From contig JAWLBY010000003.1 in NCBI GenBank assembly GCA_041687455.1, positions 1 to 64,000 of the forward strand: a DNA stretch of 64,000 nucleotides. Direction: 5' to 3'. This stretch comes from JAWLBY01 sp041687455 (lineage in GTDB: Bacteria; Pseudomonadota; Gammaproteobacteria; Xanthomonadales; Xanthomonadaceae). Positions 48,081-57,756 of this stretch are shown in pieces. The stretch's first letter is position 1, and every line of letters begins with the position of its first letter. The notes beneath the pieces are model-generated. The model was not told the origin of the DNA and did not search any database. It was given only the letters and a program-made list of their open reading frames with translations. The translations under genes and the position numbers were made by a program.

Positions 48081-48557
48081 CTATTGCGACTCGCCGTCGG
48101 CGCCGCGGCGCGCAGCGGCCGCGCCCGGAGCCGGTTGCATCGTCACTTCGGGCGTGCTCGCGGTCATCCGGTTGATCGAATCATTGAGTCGGGCGAACCG
48201 GACTTCGGCGCAGATTGCATTGACACCATCGACGATCTTGCGGGCGTCGACGCGCTCGCCGCGCGGGACGCGGAACCGAAGGCGGCCGGCTTCCTCTGCC
48301 GGCAAGGTGGCGATCGTGCCGATGTCGGACGCGCGCAGTTCGATCGACGGGCGCAACCACAGAAAGCCGGCGCGGTAGCGGGCATTGACCAGCGCGTCGG
48401 CCGGAAGCTCCAGCTCCACCGGCGCGGTGCGGAACTCGGCGAGGATCGGGTCGGCGAGCTGGTACTGCAGCGTCAGCCGGTGGCCGTCGAAGCGCAGCAC
48501 GCCTTTCAGTTCGCCGATGCCGTGCTGGCTGTCGGCCTGGACCGGTACCGAGTACAT
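48081..48557 (-). CDS. Conserved hypothetical protein
   Basis: 158 residues from the Met before YSVPVQADSQHG. It is beta-rich (GVLRFDGHRLTLQYQLADPI, then FRTAPVELELPADAL) with a helical segment near ARKIVDGVNAICAEVRFARL and an Ala-rich disordered end. It has no signal peptide. I do not recognise a characterised family. It is in the same orientation as the two small membrane proteins upstream. Confidence 0.65.
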   Translation of the reverse strand: MYSVPVQADSQHGIGELKGVLRFDGHRLTLQYQLADPILAEFRTAPVELELPADALVNARYRAGFLWLRPSIELRASDIGTIATLPAEEAGRLRFRVPRGERVDARKIVDGVNAICAEVRFARLNDSINRMTASTPEVTMQPAPGAAAARRGADGESQ

Positions 48558-48690
48558 GCCGTGTTCCGTGTGTCGTCCGTGGTGGTCGATAGCGTAACAG
48601 CCGCCCTGCGCCGCAAGCAGCCGGCGGCATCGGCCGTTGCGCGGCCGCACCGCGGCCGCCGGCCGGATCGTGTCGACACGGCGCGTGCCG

Positions 48691-49173
48691 TCACTGCAGG
48701 TCGACCGCGGCCAGCGCCGCCCGCACCCGAGCTGAAGGCGGCGCCTGGCCGGCGGCCGGAACGGTGTCGAAGTCGCCGCGCATCGCCTTCAGCGCATGCC
48801 GCTCGCGCTCGATCTCGCGCACAGTCCGGACGCCGAGCCGGCGGAGCAGCGGAATCGGCGGACACCAGCCCTGCAGCGCATGCTGGGCCAGGAACGCGAA
48901 CACCGCCGACGACAGCAGCATGAAGCGGCGGTCGATGCGTGCAGCGAGCACGATGCCAAGCCCGGAAACGATCGATGCGTTCAGTTGCAGCACCCGCTCG
49001 ACATCCCATTCGTGTTCGAGTTGCCGCAGCCGGGAAGCAATTTCATCGGGCTCGGCATTCTCCAGCCGATGCAGTTCGGAATCGCCGTGCTCGCGGATGC
49101 GGCGGTTCAGTTCCGCTGCGCTGTTGCGTTCGACGCGGGTGGCGGTGGGTGGCAGGTATTCGGCGATGCCCAT
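48691..49173 (-). CDS. Small membrane protein, paralog A
   Basis: 160 residues: a helical soluble N-terminus with RQLEHEWDVERVLQ, two adjacent membrane helices (about 68-105), then PLLRRLGVRTVREIERERHALKAMRGDFD. GGAG lies 8 bases before the ATG. It aligns over most of its length with the next gene, so the two are tandem duplicates. Function unknown. Confidence 0.75.
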   Translation of the reverse strand: MGIAEYLPPTATRVERNSAAELNRRIREHGDSELHRLENAEPDEIASRLRQLEHEWDVERVLQLNASIVSGLGIVLAARIDRRFMLLSSAVFAFLAQHALQGWCPPIPLLRRLGVRTVREIERERHALKAMRGDFDTVPAAGQAPPSARVRAALAAVDLQ

Positions 49174-49232
49174 GGCGGGTCTCCGGGTCGGCGGCTGGGA
49201 AGTGCGTGGGCGGCGAATCTGTCAGATTGCCG

Positions 49233-49697
49233 TCAATGCAGCGGTGTCGCGGAGTGCGGCGCGCCGACGCGGTGGGCTGGTGCTGCCGGCTGATGCTCGG
49301 CGATGCCGGCGAAGTCGCCGCGCAGCGCTTTCAGCGCGTAGCGTTCGCGTTCGATCTCGCGCGAACTGCGGAAGCCGAGCCGACGGAGCAACGGCAGCAG
49401 CGGGTAGCGGCCGCTGGTCGCGTACAGCAGCACGCCGGACGCGACGATCGCCGGCAACAGCAGCAGCCGCGCGTTCACGAAGCTGCCGAGCGCGATTCCG
49501 AGCAGCCCGATCGTGGCGGCCTCGGTCTCGATCACCCGGTCGGTATCCCATTCGCGATCGAGCTGTTCCATTCGTGCCTGTACCGCGACCGGCCCCGCGC
49601 TTGTGCAGTGGCTGAGGTGCGTGACCGTCGCGTCGTCGATCCGGTGCAGCACGGCCCTGGCGGTGTGTCGGCGAACACGGTCCGGTTGCGCTTGCAT
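49233..49697 (-). CDS. Small membrane protein, paralog B
   Basis: 154 residues from the ATG with GGAGG 6 bases upstream. It shares with paralog A the order REWDTDRVIE, two membrane helices, PLLPLLRRLGFRSSREIERE and ALKALRGDFA. The N-terminal 45 residues differ. It is 59 bp upstream of paralog A on the same strand and divergent from the flippase gene. Function unknown. Confidence 0.75.
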   Translation of the reverse strand: MQAQPDRVRRHTARAVLHRIDDATVTHLSHCTSAGPVAVQARMEQLDREWDTDRVIETEAATIGLLGIALGSFVNARLLLLPAIVASGVLLYATSGRYPLLPLLRRLGFRSSREIERERYALKALRGDFAGIAEHQPAAPAHRVGAPHSATPLH

Positions 49698-49921
49698 GGC
49701 GGCCTCCATCGGCAGGAATGTCGGACGCTGAGCAGGTTTCATGCCGGCGCGACTGGCGGGAACTGTGTGCCGGAACCGGGGCCGGAGCCGTGCCGCGCCG
49801 GGCTGACGGCTATGCGGCAACCGAACCGGAGCTGATTGGCCGCGGTGTCCTGTCGCACATACGCCGGACCGGGCCGCCGCTAGCCTCGACGGATCGTCGT
49901 CATCGCGAATGCGTCCGTCCT

Positions 49922-51418
49922 GTGTCTTCGACTTCGGCCTCGGTCCCCACCGGCATCGGCGTGCATTACGCGCGCTATCTCGGCGCGAACGTGCTGGTGA
50001 CCGCAGCCGGGTTCGTGTCGTTTCCGTTCATGACGCGGCTGCTCGACAATCACCAGTTCGGCGTTCTCGGATACTACGAGGCCTGGTTGCTGCTGCTGGC
50101 CGGCGTGCTCAAGCTCGGCACCCAGCACGCGATCCTGCGCTTCTACCCGCACAACGGCGGTCGCGATGCACTGCTGCGCTTCCGCAGCGACCACCTGCTG
50201 CTGCCGTTTGCGCTGTCGCTGATGCTGTGGCTGACCTGTGCCGGCGCCGCCTGGCTGCTGATCGAATACGTCGCCGACGGCGAGCGCCCGGTGCTGTGGC
50301 TGATGCTGCTGATGGTGCCGCTGACGATATGGTGCAGCTTCGTCGAAGCGGTGATGTTCGCGATGGAGCGCTCCGACATCACGCTGTGGCTGAAGAGCGC
50401 CTGGCGCTGGGGCGAGCTCGGTCTGGTGCTGCTGACGATCCTGCTGATCGAGCGCAGTGCGGTCGGCGTGTTCGCCGCACGTCTGGTGGTGCTGCTGATC
50501 GTCGCGACCTGGCTCGGCTGGTGGCTGCGGCGCTGGTTGCGCGGCAGCCTGACGCGACCGCGTCGGGATGCCTGGCTGGCCGGGCTGGCGTTCGGCCTGC
50601 CGATGATGGCCAACGAGTTGCTGCAGGTGGTGTTCGGGCTCGGCGATCGCGTGCTGCTGCGCGTGCTGACCGGCGACTTCGCGATCGTCGGGATCTACAC
50701 GATCGGCTACGGCCTCGCGATGGCGGTGGCAGCGGTGCTCGGCCAGACCCTGGCGCAGGCGTTCACGCCGACCGCGGTGCGGCTGTTCGAGACACGCGGG
50801 CCGGCCGCGGTGGTTGAACTCAAGCGCGACATGCTCGATGTCTGGATCGTCGGTATCGCGATCGTCTCGGCCTTGCTGCTGACCGGCGGCGAGGAACTGC
50901 TGCTGGTGCTGGCCGGGCCATCCAAGGCGGCGTCGGCGCCGGTGTTCGTCTGGGTCGCGCTGATCGTGGTCTGGTACTCGCTGTTCGAGATCGCCCAGTA
51001 CGGGCTGGTGCTGCAGAAGCGGCCGCTGCGCTTCATGCTGAATTCGCTGTACGCGACGCTGTTCAACCTGGCACTCAACGTGCCTCTGATAGTGCATTAC
51101 GGCGTGATCGGCGCGGTGGTCGCGACGGCAGTGAGCTATGTACTGCTGGTGCTGTTGCAGGTCTGGCACTGCCCGCGCGAGCTGCGCTATCTGCCGCCGG
51201 CGTGGCGGTTCGCGGTGGCGGTGCTGTTTCCGCTGTCGATGTGGTGGCTGTTCCGGCAGGTCGAGCCGCTGCTCGAGCTGTCGACGCTGCCGCGCATGCT
51301 GCTCGGCAGTGCGATGGTGATGCTGTTCGCGGTGCCGCTGGTCTGGTTCGACACGGACCTGCAGCGGCGGGCCCGGGAGTTTCTCGCCTTGCGACGCGAG
51401 GCCGGAGGTGCACGATGA
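49922..51418 (+). CDS. Wzx-like polysaccharide flippase (MOP superfamily)
   Basis: About 498 residues with 12-14 predicted membrane helices across the whole length. The N-terminal helix (YARYLGANVLVTAAGFVSFP, then FMTRLLDNHQFGVLGYYE) is typical of lipid-linked oligosaccharide flippases. It would move undecaprenyl-linked repeat units across the inner membrane for the Wzy-type EPS operon nearby. The start is uncertain: I use a GTG at 49922, since the upstream frame is not membrane-like. Its stop overlaps the DUF218 gene (ATGA). Confidence 0.85.
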   Translation: MSSTSASVPTGIGVHYARYLGANVLVTAAGFVSFPFMTRLLDNHQFGVLGYYEAWLLLLAGVLKLGTQHAILRFYPHNGGRDALLRFRSDHLLLPFALSLMLWLTCAGAAWLLIEYVADGERPVLWLMLLMVPLTIWCSFVEAVMFAMERSDITLWLKSAWRWGELGLVLLTILLIERSAVGVFAARLVVLLIVATWLGWWLRRWLRGSLTRPRRDAWLAGLAFGLPMMANELLQVVFGLGDRVLLRVLTGDFAIVGIYTIGYGLAMAVAAVLGQTLAQAFTPTAVRLFETRGPAAVVELKRDMLDVWIVGIAIVSALLLTGGEELLLVLAGPSKAASAPVFVWVALIVVWYSLFEIAQYGLVLQKRPLRFMLNSLYATLFNLALNVPLIVHYGVIGAVVATAVSYVLLVLLQVWHCPRELRYLPPAWRFAVAVLFPLSMWWLFRQVEPLLELSTLPRMLLGSAMVMLFAVPLVWFDTDLQRRAREFLALRREAGGAR

Positions 51419-52158
51419 GTCCGTGGCTGTCGCCGATCACGCTGCTGCTGATCGGAATCGTGCTGGTGGCGCTGGCGCTCGCCGCCCGGCGTCGCTGGCT
51501 GCTGTTGTTCGCGGCACTGCTGACGCTGGCCGGCATCGCGTTGATGACGCCGGTGCTGGCCAATGTGCTGGTGCGGTCGGTCGAGCAGCGGGCTGCGAAC
51601 GATGATCACGCCTGCGCCGATGTGGAAGCGGTCGTGTTGCTGTCCGGCGGCTTGGCGCGGCCGCCGGAAGACGGTGACGACTACGCGGCACTGACCGCGG
51701 CGTCGCTGGCCCGTGTGTTCGGCCTGCTGCGGCAGTCCGAACTGGCGCCGGTGCCGCTGCTGGTGTCCGGTGGCGGACCGTTCGCAGCGGCCGAGGCCGA
51801 CGTGCTCGGCAATCTGCTGGTCCGGCTCGGCGTCGACCGACGCGGGCTGCTGCTCGAATCGCAGTCGGACAGCACCTGGAGCAGCGCCGAAGCGGTGCGT
51901 GAGCTGCTGCCGGAGGACGTCAGGCGCATCGCGCTGGCCAGCGAAGCGCTGCACCTGTCGCGCGCGGCGCTGGTGTTCCGTCGCGTCGGCTTCGAGGTCT
52001 GCAGCCTGCCACTTGCGTCGCGCTGGGTCGATGCGCGCGGGATTGGCGCCTGGTGGCCGCAGTCGTCGGCACTGCGCAAGAGCGAGCGGGCGCTGTACGA
52101 AATCGTCGGCGAGCAGTGGTATCGGGTGCGGATCGCGTGGCAGCAGGGATTCGGCTGA
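51415..52158 (+). CDS. DUF218 (YdcF/ElyC-like) membrane protein
   Basis: 247 residues. Two N-terminal membrane helices (5-48) are followed by the DUF218 domain, which would be periplasmic: VEAVVLLSGGLARPPEDG, LLVSGGGPFAAAEADVLG, SDSTWSSAEAVRELL and ASEALHLSRAALVFRRVGF. ElyC members affect envelope polysaccharide or peptidoglycan precursor use. The exact activity is not settled. The ATG overlaps the flippase stop and has GGAGG 6 bases upstream, so the two are co-translated. Confidence 0.87.
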   Translation: MSPWLSPITLLLIGIVLVALALAARRRWLLLFAALLTLAGIALMTPVLANVLVRSVEQRAANDDHACADVEAVVLLSGGLARPPEDGDDYAALTAASLARVFGLLRQSELAPVPLLVSGGGPFAAAEADVLGNLLVRLGVDRRGLLLESQSDSTWSSAEAVRELLPEDVRRIALASEALHLSRAALVFRRVGFEVCSLPLASRWVDARGIGAWWPQSSALRKSERALYEIVGEQWYRVRIAWQQGFG

Positions 52159-52222
52159 TCGGCCGCCGTCGATCGATCACGGCTGCCGTTACGGCATCGG
52201 CCCGGTCACGTCATCGACCCGT

Positions 52223-53113
52223 TCACGACATCGGTTCAGGTGGCAACCGACGCTCCGGCAGCGGAATGAAGTCGCGGTCGTCGTTGTACGGCAATCTGAA
52301 GCGTCCTTCGCGCCAGTCGCGCCGGGCCTGCTCGATCCGTGCCGGCGACGACGACACGAAGTTCCACTCGATGTGGCGTGGCCCGAGCGGCTCGCCGGCC
52401 AGCAGCATCAGTCGCGCAGGCTGCCGCGCGCCGACCTCGATCGCGGTGCCGGGCGCACAGATCAGCAGATGACCGGCCGGCCAGGCCTGGCCGTCGATGT
52501 CGACCTCGCCTTCGACGACGTACAGCGCGCGCTCGCTGTATTCGTCCGGCAGTTGCCAGCGCGCGCCGGCGTCGAGCTGCCAGTGCAGGTAACACAGCGG
52601 CGATCGGACATCGACCGGTGCGTCGATGCCGTAGGCGCGCCCGGCGATCAGGCTGCCGCGCTGGTCCGGTTGCTCGAAGGTCGGTACCGCATCACGGCCG
52701 ACGTGGACGAAGGCCGGGTCGCATTCCTCGTCGGCTTCGGGCAGCGCGACCCAGGCCTGCAGTCCGTGCAGCGGGCCGCCTTCGGCACGCGCGCGCTCGA
52801 AGCGCTCGGAGTGGGTGATCCCGCGTCCGGCGATCATCCAGTTGACTTCGCCGGGGCGGATCGGCTGCTCCGAGCCGAGGCTGTCGCGATGCATGATCTC
52901 GCCGGCGAACAGCCAGGTCAGTGTCGCGAGGCCGATGTGCGGATGCGGCCTGACGTCGACCGAGGGCGACAGTCCGGCCGCCAGTTCGACCGGGCCGATG
53001 TGGTCGAGGAACACGAACGGGCCGACCATCCGCTGCCGCGCATTCGGAAGCAGCCGGCCGACCTCGATGCCGCCGAGATCCTTGCGTCGTTGCCGTATCG
53101 CCTGCTCGATCAC
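52223..53113 (-). CDS. Pirin-family cupin protein
   Basis: 296 residues from a GTG. Bicupin with the metal site H57, H59 (RPHPHIGLATLTWLF), H101 and E103 (GRGITHSERFE), the same spacing as in characterised pirins. Bacterial pirins include quercetin dioxygenases and regulators of pyruvate dehydrogenase, so the role here is open. The final 40 residues (RDWREGRFRLPYNDDRDFIP) are a family hallmark. It is 53 bp after the end of the EPS operon on the same strand. Confidence 0.9.
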   Translation of the reverse strand: MIEQAIRQRRKDLGGIEVGRLLPNARQRMVGPFVFLDHIGPVELAAGLSPSVDVRPHPHIGLATLTWLFAGEIMHRDSLGSEQPIRPGEVNWMIAGRGITHSERFERARAEGGPLHGLQAWVALPEADEECDPAFVHVGRDAVPTFEQPDQRGSLIAGRAYGIDAPVDVRSPLCYLHWQLDAGARWQLPDEYSERALYVVEGEVDIDGQAWPAGHLLICAPGTAIEVGARQPARLMLLAGEPLGPRHIEWNFVSSSPARIEQARRDWREGRFRLPYNDDRDFIPLPERRLPPEPMS

Positions 53114-53166
53114 GTTGCGCCCCCGGTGCGGGTCGTCAGTATGCTGGTTGCCCGCCGGTCGGCGCC

Positions 53167-54480
53167 TCAAGGCCCCGGCGGCAACGGTGTCGGTCGGTGC
53201 TGCGCTCGGACCACTACCCGATGCGGCAGGCGGCTCGCCGGCGCCGGTGTCGCACGGCCGGAGCTTTGGTGGGCGCGCCACCCCGACGGCAGCAGTTCGT
53301 CGTAGACATCCAGCAATCGACGCCCGATCGCAGTCCATCCGTATTGCTGCTCGGCGGTACGGCGGGCCGCCGAGCCGAGCCGCTGGCGCAGGTTGCGGTC
53401 GGCCATCAGGCGGCACACGGCGGACGCGAAGCTGTCCGGATCGTCGGCCAGCAGGCCGTTCTCGCCGTCGCGCAGATCGATGCCTTCGGCGCCGATCGTG
53501 GTGCTGACGATCGCCTTGCCCATCGCCATCGCTTCCAGCAGCTTGAGCCGCGTGCCGCTGCCGGCGCGCAGCGGCAGCACGTAGACTGCCGCCTCGTGCA
53601 CCAGCGGCCGGATGTCGTTGACGAAACCGGTGAACTTGACCGCGTTGTGCAGTGCTGCCGGCACCTGCAGGCCGTCGTGGCGTCCGATCACCCGCAGGCG
53701 CGAGGCCGGCTCGCGTTCGAGGATCCGCGGCAAGGCTTGCTGCAGGAAATTCTCGACGCCGTCGCGGTTCGGGAACCACGACATCTGGCCGACGAACACC
53801 AGCGTTCGATCGCCCTCGGCCTGCGGATTGGGGCCGTAGAAATAGTCGAGATCGACGCCGTTCGGCACTACCCGGACATCGGCTTCCGGCGCCAGTTCGC
53901 GCAGCCGTTCGGCATCTGGCTGCGAGCAGGCCAGCACCCGGTCGGCGGCGTGGCAGGCGCTGCGCTCGAACCGGGTCAGCACCGGAATCTGCTGCTGCAT
54001 CAAGGCCTGGTGCCAACTTCTGGCCTCGATCCTGGCACGGCTGCGCAGTAACCGGCTCTCGACGTTGTGCTCGTTCAGCACGATCGGCGTCCTCGACGGC
54101 ACCAGCGGCATCAGCCCGGCCAGCGGCAGGATGTCGATGTGCACCAGGTCGGCGTGTTCGAGTCGCTCGCGGAAACTTTCGCGCAGCTCGCCGCTGACGT
54201 AGCGGGCGACCAGCAACGGCTGCCGGTCGCGCAGCCAGCGGCCGGCCATCGCCAGCGCCGCCGGCGGACTGCTGAGGGTCGGTAGCCGAACGGCGTGGAA
54301 GCTGTCGACCAGGTCAGTCAGCGTGCGATCGGGAACCTCGGGATCCTGCGGTCGCTGCAGGCTCAGCAGGTCGATGCTGTAACGGCTGGCGGCGGCGCGC
54401 AACAGGTGCCACGAGCGCAACTGGTGGCCTTCGCGCGGCGGATAGGGCAGGCGGCTGGTGACGTAGAGGATCCGGGGCAT
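53167..54480 (-). CDS. GT4 glycosyltransferase, exosortase-A-associated Stp1-like
   Basis: 437 residues. GT-B enzyme: the N-terminus MPRILYVTSRLPYPPREGHQ, the middle NEHNVESRLLRSRA, and the donor-site RAGSGTRLKLLEAMAMGK fit the family found in exosortase-A EPS loci. It adds a sugar to the lipid-linked repeat unit on the cytoplasmic side. Its ATG overlaps the stop of the GT2 gene by one base. It is the last gene of the EPS operon. Confidence 0.9.
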   Translation of the reverse strand: MPRILYVTSRLPYPPREGHQLRSWHLLRAAASRYSIDLLSLQRPQDPEVPDRTLTDLVDSFHAVRLPTLSSPPAALAMAGRWLRDRQPLLVARYVSGELRESFRERLEHADLVHIDILPLAGLMPLVPSRTPIVLNEHNVESRLLRSRARIEARSWHQALMQQQIPVLTRFERSACHAADRVLACSQPDAERLRELAPEADVRVVPNGVDLDYFYGPNPQAEGDRTLVFVGQMSWFPNRDGVENFLQQALPRILEREPASRLRVIGRHDGLQVPAALHNAVKFTGFVNDIRPLVHEAAVYVLPLRAGSGTRLKLLEAMAMGKAIVSTTIGAEGIDLRDGENGLLADDPDSFASAVCRLMADRNLRQRLGSAARRTAEQQYGWTAIGRRLLDVYDELLPSGWRAHQSSGRATPAPASRLPHRVVVRAQHRPTPLPPGP

Positions 54481-55628
54481 CAGCGTGATTTCCACAGGTG
54501 GCCGAGGTCGCGGCGGCCGAGGTACACCGGCAACGACAACAGCGCGGCCGCGTTGAGGGTCAGGAAGCTGCCCGCCGTGCTGGCGAGCGGGATCCGGCAT
54601 GCGAGCCGCGGCGCGAAGATGGCGCTCAGCGCCAGCAGGTAGGCGGCGACCTGCAGCACGAACGCGAGCTGCGCCAGCGGATGGGTCGACAGGGCCGCCG
54701 CGACCAGCGCGAGCAGCAGCGCCCACGGCGCCAGCAGGCGGACGAACTTGTGCGACAGCCAGGCGAAGAACAGCGGATTGCCGATCGGGTTCAGCAGCCA
54801 CGGCAGGTGCGCCAGCAATTGCCAGTTGCCGGTCAGCGTGCGCAACTTGCGCCGGAACTCGCCACGCAGTTCACGGCCGACCCGATCGAACGCAATCGCG
54901 TCGGCCGCGACTTCGATCCGCGCGCCGCTGCGGACCACCTGCAGCGGCGTGTAGACATCGTCGAGCAGCAGCCCGGCAGGCAGCGGGCGGAACAGCTTGG
55001 TCCGGATCGCATAGATCGCGCCGCTGGCCGCATGCGACCAGCCGAGCCGGGATTCGGCTTCGCGCAACGCCCGCTCGAAGCGCCAGTAGGCGCCGTCGGC
55101 CGCCACCGGATCGCCTTCCGCGCCGGCGTCGACGATCTGCAGCTCGCCGGCCACCGCACCGATTCTGGAATCGGCGAACGGAGCGGCCAGCGCGCGCAAT
55201 GCGCCGCGTTCGAAGCGCTGGCGTGCGTCGGCAAACACGGTCAACGGCGTGCCGACGCGCGCCATCGCGGCGTTCAGCGCAACCGCCTTGCCGGATGGGC
55301 GCGGCAGCGAAACCAGCTCGATTCGACGGTCGCTGAGCGACGCGACGGAGTCCGCGGTAGCGTCGTCGCTGCCGTCGTCGGCGACCACGATGTGCAGGCG
55401 GTCCGCCGGATAGTCGCAATCGAGCAGGTTGCGCAGGCGGTCCGCGATGCCGGCCGCTTCGTTGCGGGCTGCGATCACGACGGTCAGCGCCGGCGGCTCG
55501 TCGGTGGCAACCCGCGCACTGCGAGGCCGGCGCAACAGCCGTGCGCCCAGCAGCACCAGCAGCGGATAGCCGAGATAGGCATATCCGGCCAACGCCAGCG
55601 CCAGCAGCAGCAGCGTCTCGGCACTCAT
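54480..55628 (-). CDS. Membrane GT2 glycosyltransferase
   Basis: 382 residues. N-terminal membrane helix (LLLALALAGYAYLGYPLLVL), GT-A core with TVVIAARNE, ADDGSDDAT, SHAASGAIYAIR and LLDDVYTP (acidic acceptor-site pair), then RRKLRTLTGNWQLL and three C-terminal membrane helices, the layout of processive or lipid-acceptor GT2 enzymes. The second metal motif reads FADARQ, so the usual DAD is changed. It overlaps the deacetylase gene by 4 bases. Confidence 0.9.
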   Translation of the reverse strand: MSAETLLLLALALAGYAYLGYPLLVLLGARLLRRPRSARVATDEPPALTVVIAARNEAAGIADRLRNLLDCDYPADRLHIVVADDGSDDATADSVASLSDRRIELVSLPRPSGKAVALNAAMARVGTPLTVFADARQRFERGALRALAAPFADSRIGAVAGELQIVDAGAEGDPVAADGAYWRFERALREAESRLGWSHAASGAIYAIRTKLFRPLPAGLLLDDVYTPLQVVRSGARIEVAADAIAFDRVGRELRGEFRRKLRTLTGNWQLLAHLPWLLNPIGNPLFFAWLSHKFVRLLAPWALLLALVAAALSTHPLAQLAFVLQVAAYLLALSAIFAPRLACRIPLASTAGSFLTLNAAALLSLPVYLGRRDLGHLWKSR

Positions 55629-56422
55629 CGCACCAGCGCCTGGCGCAGGCGGTCGTAGCGATCGTCGCCGAGCACGCGTTTCGGCATCGCCAGCAGCGAA
55701 TGGCGCCAGACCAGCCGGCGCACGACCGGGCCGCCCCAGTCGAGCACCTGCACGAAGCCGGCGTCGTCGAGGCCGCGGGTGATCGCGACGCGCTGCAGCG
55801 GCTGGCCGGGCGGCAGGTCGCGATTGTCACCGGGTACCGAGCCGAACACCGCGTCGTAGCCGGCCGCCTGCGCCGCCTGCAGCTCGCGCGCGCCGCCGCG
55901 GCCGCCAGGCAACGCGAGCCAGCGCACCGGCCGGCCGCTGAGCTGCTCGAGGACATCGCGGCTTTCGGCCAGTTCGGCGGCCAGTGCGCGCTCGGACAGC
56001 GTGCTCAGGAACCGGTGGCTCGCGCCGTGCGAGCCGATCGCCATGCCGGCGTCGGCCAGTTCGCGCAGTTCCAGTCGCGACAGCATGCCGGGCTGGCCGA
56101 TGAAATCGCTGGTGACGAAGAACGCCGCGCGCAGTCCGAGCCGCTGCAGGCAGCCGAGCGCGACGCGTGCGTTCGACACGTCGCCATCGTCGAACGTGAT
56201 CATCGGCGACGTGGTGCCGGCCGCAGGCAGTCGGAACGGCGTGTCCGGCGGCGGAAGCCAGGTTTGTCCGCAGCGCTCCTTCAGCATCACCATCTGGGTG
56301 CCGAACGCCGCCGGCGTGACGCTGTAGCGAGGATCGAAGCGGCCCGGGTCGGCGCTGCTCCGGTGCACGCCGTGATACATCAGCACCAGCAGCCGTCCGT
56401 GGCGGTGGCGATCATCTTCCAT
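55625..56422 (-). CDS. Polysaccharide deacetylase (NodB fold)
   Basis: 265 residues. Metal-dependent carbohydrate deacetylase: YHGVHR at the start, the catalytic/metal TFDDGD near residue 77, and SHGASHRFLS with the two zinc histidines. There is no signal peptide, so it may act on lipid-linked intermediates in the cytoplasm, as in other exosortase-associated EPS loci. It overlaps the ligase gene by 11 bases and the GT2 gene by 4. Confidence 0.9.
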   Translation of the reverse strand: MEDDRHRHGRLLVLMYHGVHRSSADPGRFDPRYSVTPAAFGTQMVMLKERCGQTWLPPPDTPFRLPAAGTTSPMITFDDGDVSNARVALGCLQRLGLRAAFFVTSDFIGQPGMLSRLELRELADAGMAIGSHGASHRFLSTLSERALAAELAESRDVLEQLSGRPVRWLALPGGRGGARELQAAQAAGYDAVFGSVPGDNRDLPPGQPLQRVAITRGLDDAGFVQVLDWGGPVVRRLVWRHSLLAMPKRVLGDDRYDRLRQALVR

Positions 56423-57755
56423 GAGCCCATCCTGTCTGCCGTGACGGTTCGCGTCGCAACGCGCGTTCGTGCTGTCGGACCTGTTCCTGCAGCGCGTGGC
56501 CGCGCAGCGCCAGTCCGAGGTACAGCCAGAAGTGGGCGATCATCGGGTAGTGCGTGAAGCGATCCCCGAACAGGTTTCCGCACAGCAGCGCGACGAATGC
56601 GCCGAGCATGCCGAGCGCCAGTCCGTAGGCCCAACTGCCGGTGGCCGAGCGGCGCAGCATGCGCAGCAGCAGGCGGGCGATCGACAGCAGCATGCCGAAC
56701 AGCACCGCCACACCGAGCAGACCTTTCTCGACCAGTTCACGCAGATAGAAATTGTGCGTGTCGGTGCGGAACGGATTGATCTCCCAGTGATGGAACGTGT
56801 GGTAGCCGGTGCCGATGACCGGGTCGTCGAGGAAGCGGCGATAGGCGATATCCCAGTAGCGGAAGCGATCGTCGGTGCTCTCGTCGCGCTGTCCTTCCTC
56901 GACCTCGATGCTCTCGAAGCGCTGCACTGCCGAGTTCGGCAGCAGCATCGGCACCAGCACCACCAGCAGCAGGCCCGGCAGCAGCAGCCGGGCACGCGCC
57001 CGATACAGCACGGCGACCGTCCCGAAGCAGAGCAGCACGGCCACGTAGGCGGTGCGCGAATAGGTCAGCACGACGCCGGTCGCGGCCAGTACCGTTGCGG
57101 CGAGCAGCAACCAGCGCCAGGCCGGGCCGTTGCGAACGGCAAACAGCAGGGTGCCGGTCAGCGCCAGCAGCGTCGTGCAGAACGCCGCGAACTCGTTGGC
57201 GCCGAGCTCGATGAAGGTGCCGGACACGCGCAGCGCGTGGTCGTAGTGCCAAGAGCTGACTGCGCTGTGCTGGTCCCAGAGCACGTAGGTCATGTACGGC
57301 ACCGGCACCAGCGAGAGCAGCAGCAGGCGGCGAATGCCGTTCCAGTCGGTCGCGCTGGCCTGGGCCAGGAACAGGAACGAGATCGCGATCGCCTGGTCCT
57401 TGAACGCATTGAAGTGGCCTGCCGGATCGGCGACCGTGCCGTAGCCGATCAACGTCGCGAGCAGTCCGGCGGCGATGTACATGCCGGTCCAGCCGTTCAC
57501 GCCGGTGCCGCGGACCAGCCGGCCTCCACCCTGCATCGCCATCAGCAACGACGCGATGAACATCACGTTGAGGAAATTCAGGCCCCCGCCGAGGTTCGGC
57601 AGGTACTGGCTGTAGATGTTCTGCAGCGGGATCAGCATCACGAAGGCGTAGAACGCCCAGTTGTGCCGCGTGCTGTGCGACGTGGCTGCCACGGCGAGCG
57701 GCTGCCCGGTCGCAGCCGGCTCGCCGTGGCGGCGCAGGGTGGTCACCGCGGCCAT
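56412..57755 (-). CDS. O-antigen ligase/polymerase family protein (Wzy/WaaL)
   Basis: 447 residues with about 11-12 membrane helices and one large periplasmic loop carrying TGYHTFHHWEINPFRTDTHN-type sequence. The His in DTHNFYLRELVEKGLLG is the conserved residue of the Wzy_C domain. It would polymerise EPS repeat units on the periplasmic face after Wzx flipping, with Wzz setting length. One base separates it from the GT4 gene upstream, so it sits inside the operon. Confidence 0.9.
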   Translation of the reverse strand: MAAVTTLRRHGEPAATGQPLAVAATSHSTRHNWAFYAFVMLIPLQNIYSQYLPNLGGGLNFLNVMFIASLLMAMQGGGRLVRGTGVNGWTGMYIAAGLLATLIGYGTVADPAGHFNAFKDQAIAISFLFLAQASATDWNGIRRLLLLSLVPVPYMTYVLWDQHSAVSSWHYDHALRVSGTFIELGANEFAAFCTTLLALTGTLLFAVRNGPAWRWLLLAATVLAATGVVLTYSRTAYVAVLLCFGTVAVLYRARARLLLPGLLLVVLVPMLLPNSAVQRFESIEVEEGQRDESTDDRFRYWDIAYRRFLDDPVIGTGYHTFHHWEINPFRTDTHNFYLRELVEKGLLGVAVLFGMLLSIARLLLRMLRRSATGSWAYGLALGMLGAFVALLCGNLFGDRFTHYPMIAHFWLYLGLALRGHALQEQVRQHERALRREPSRQTGWAHGR

Positions 57756-57756
57756 C

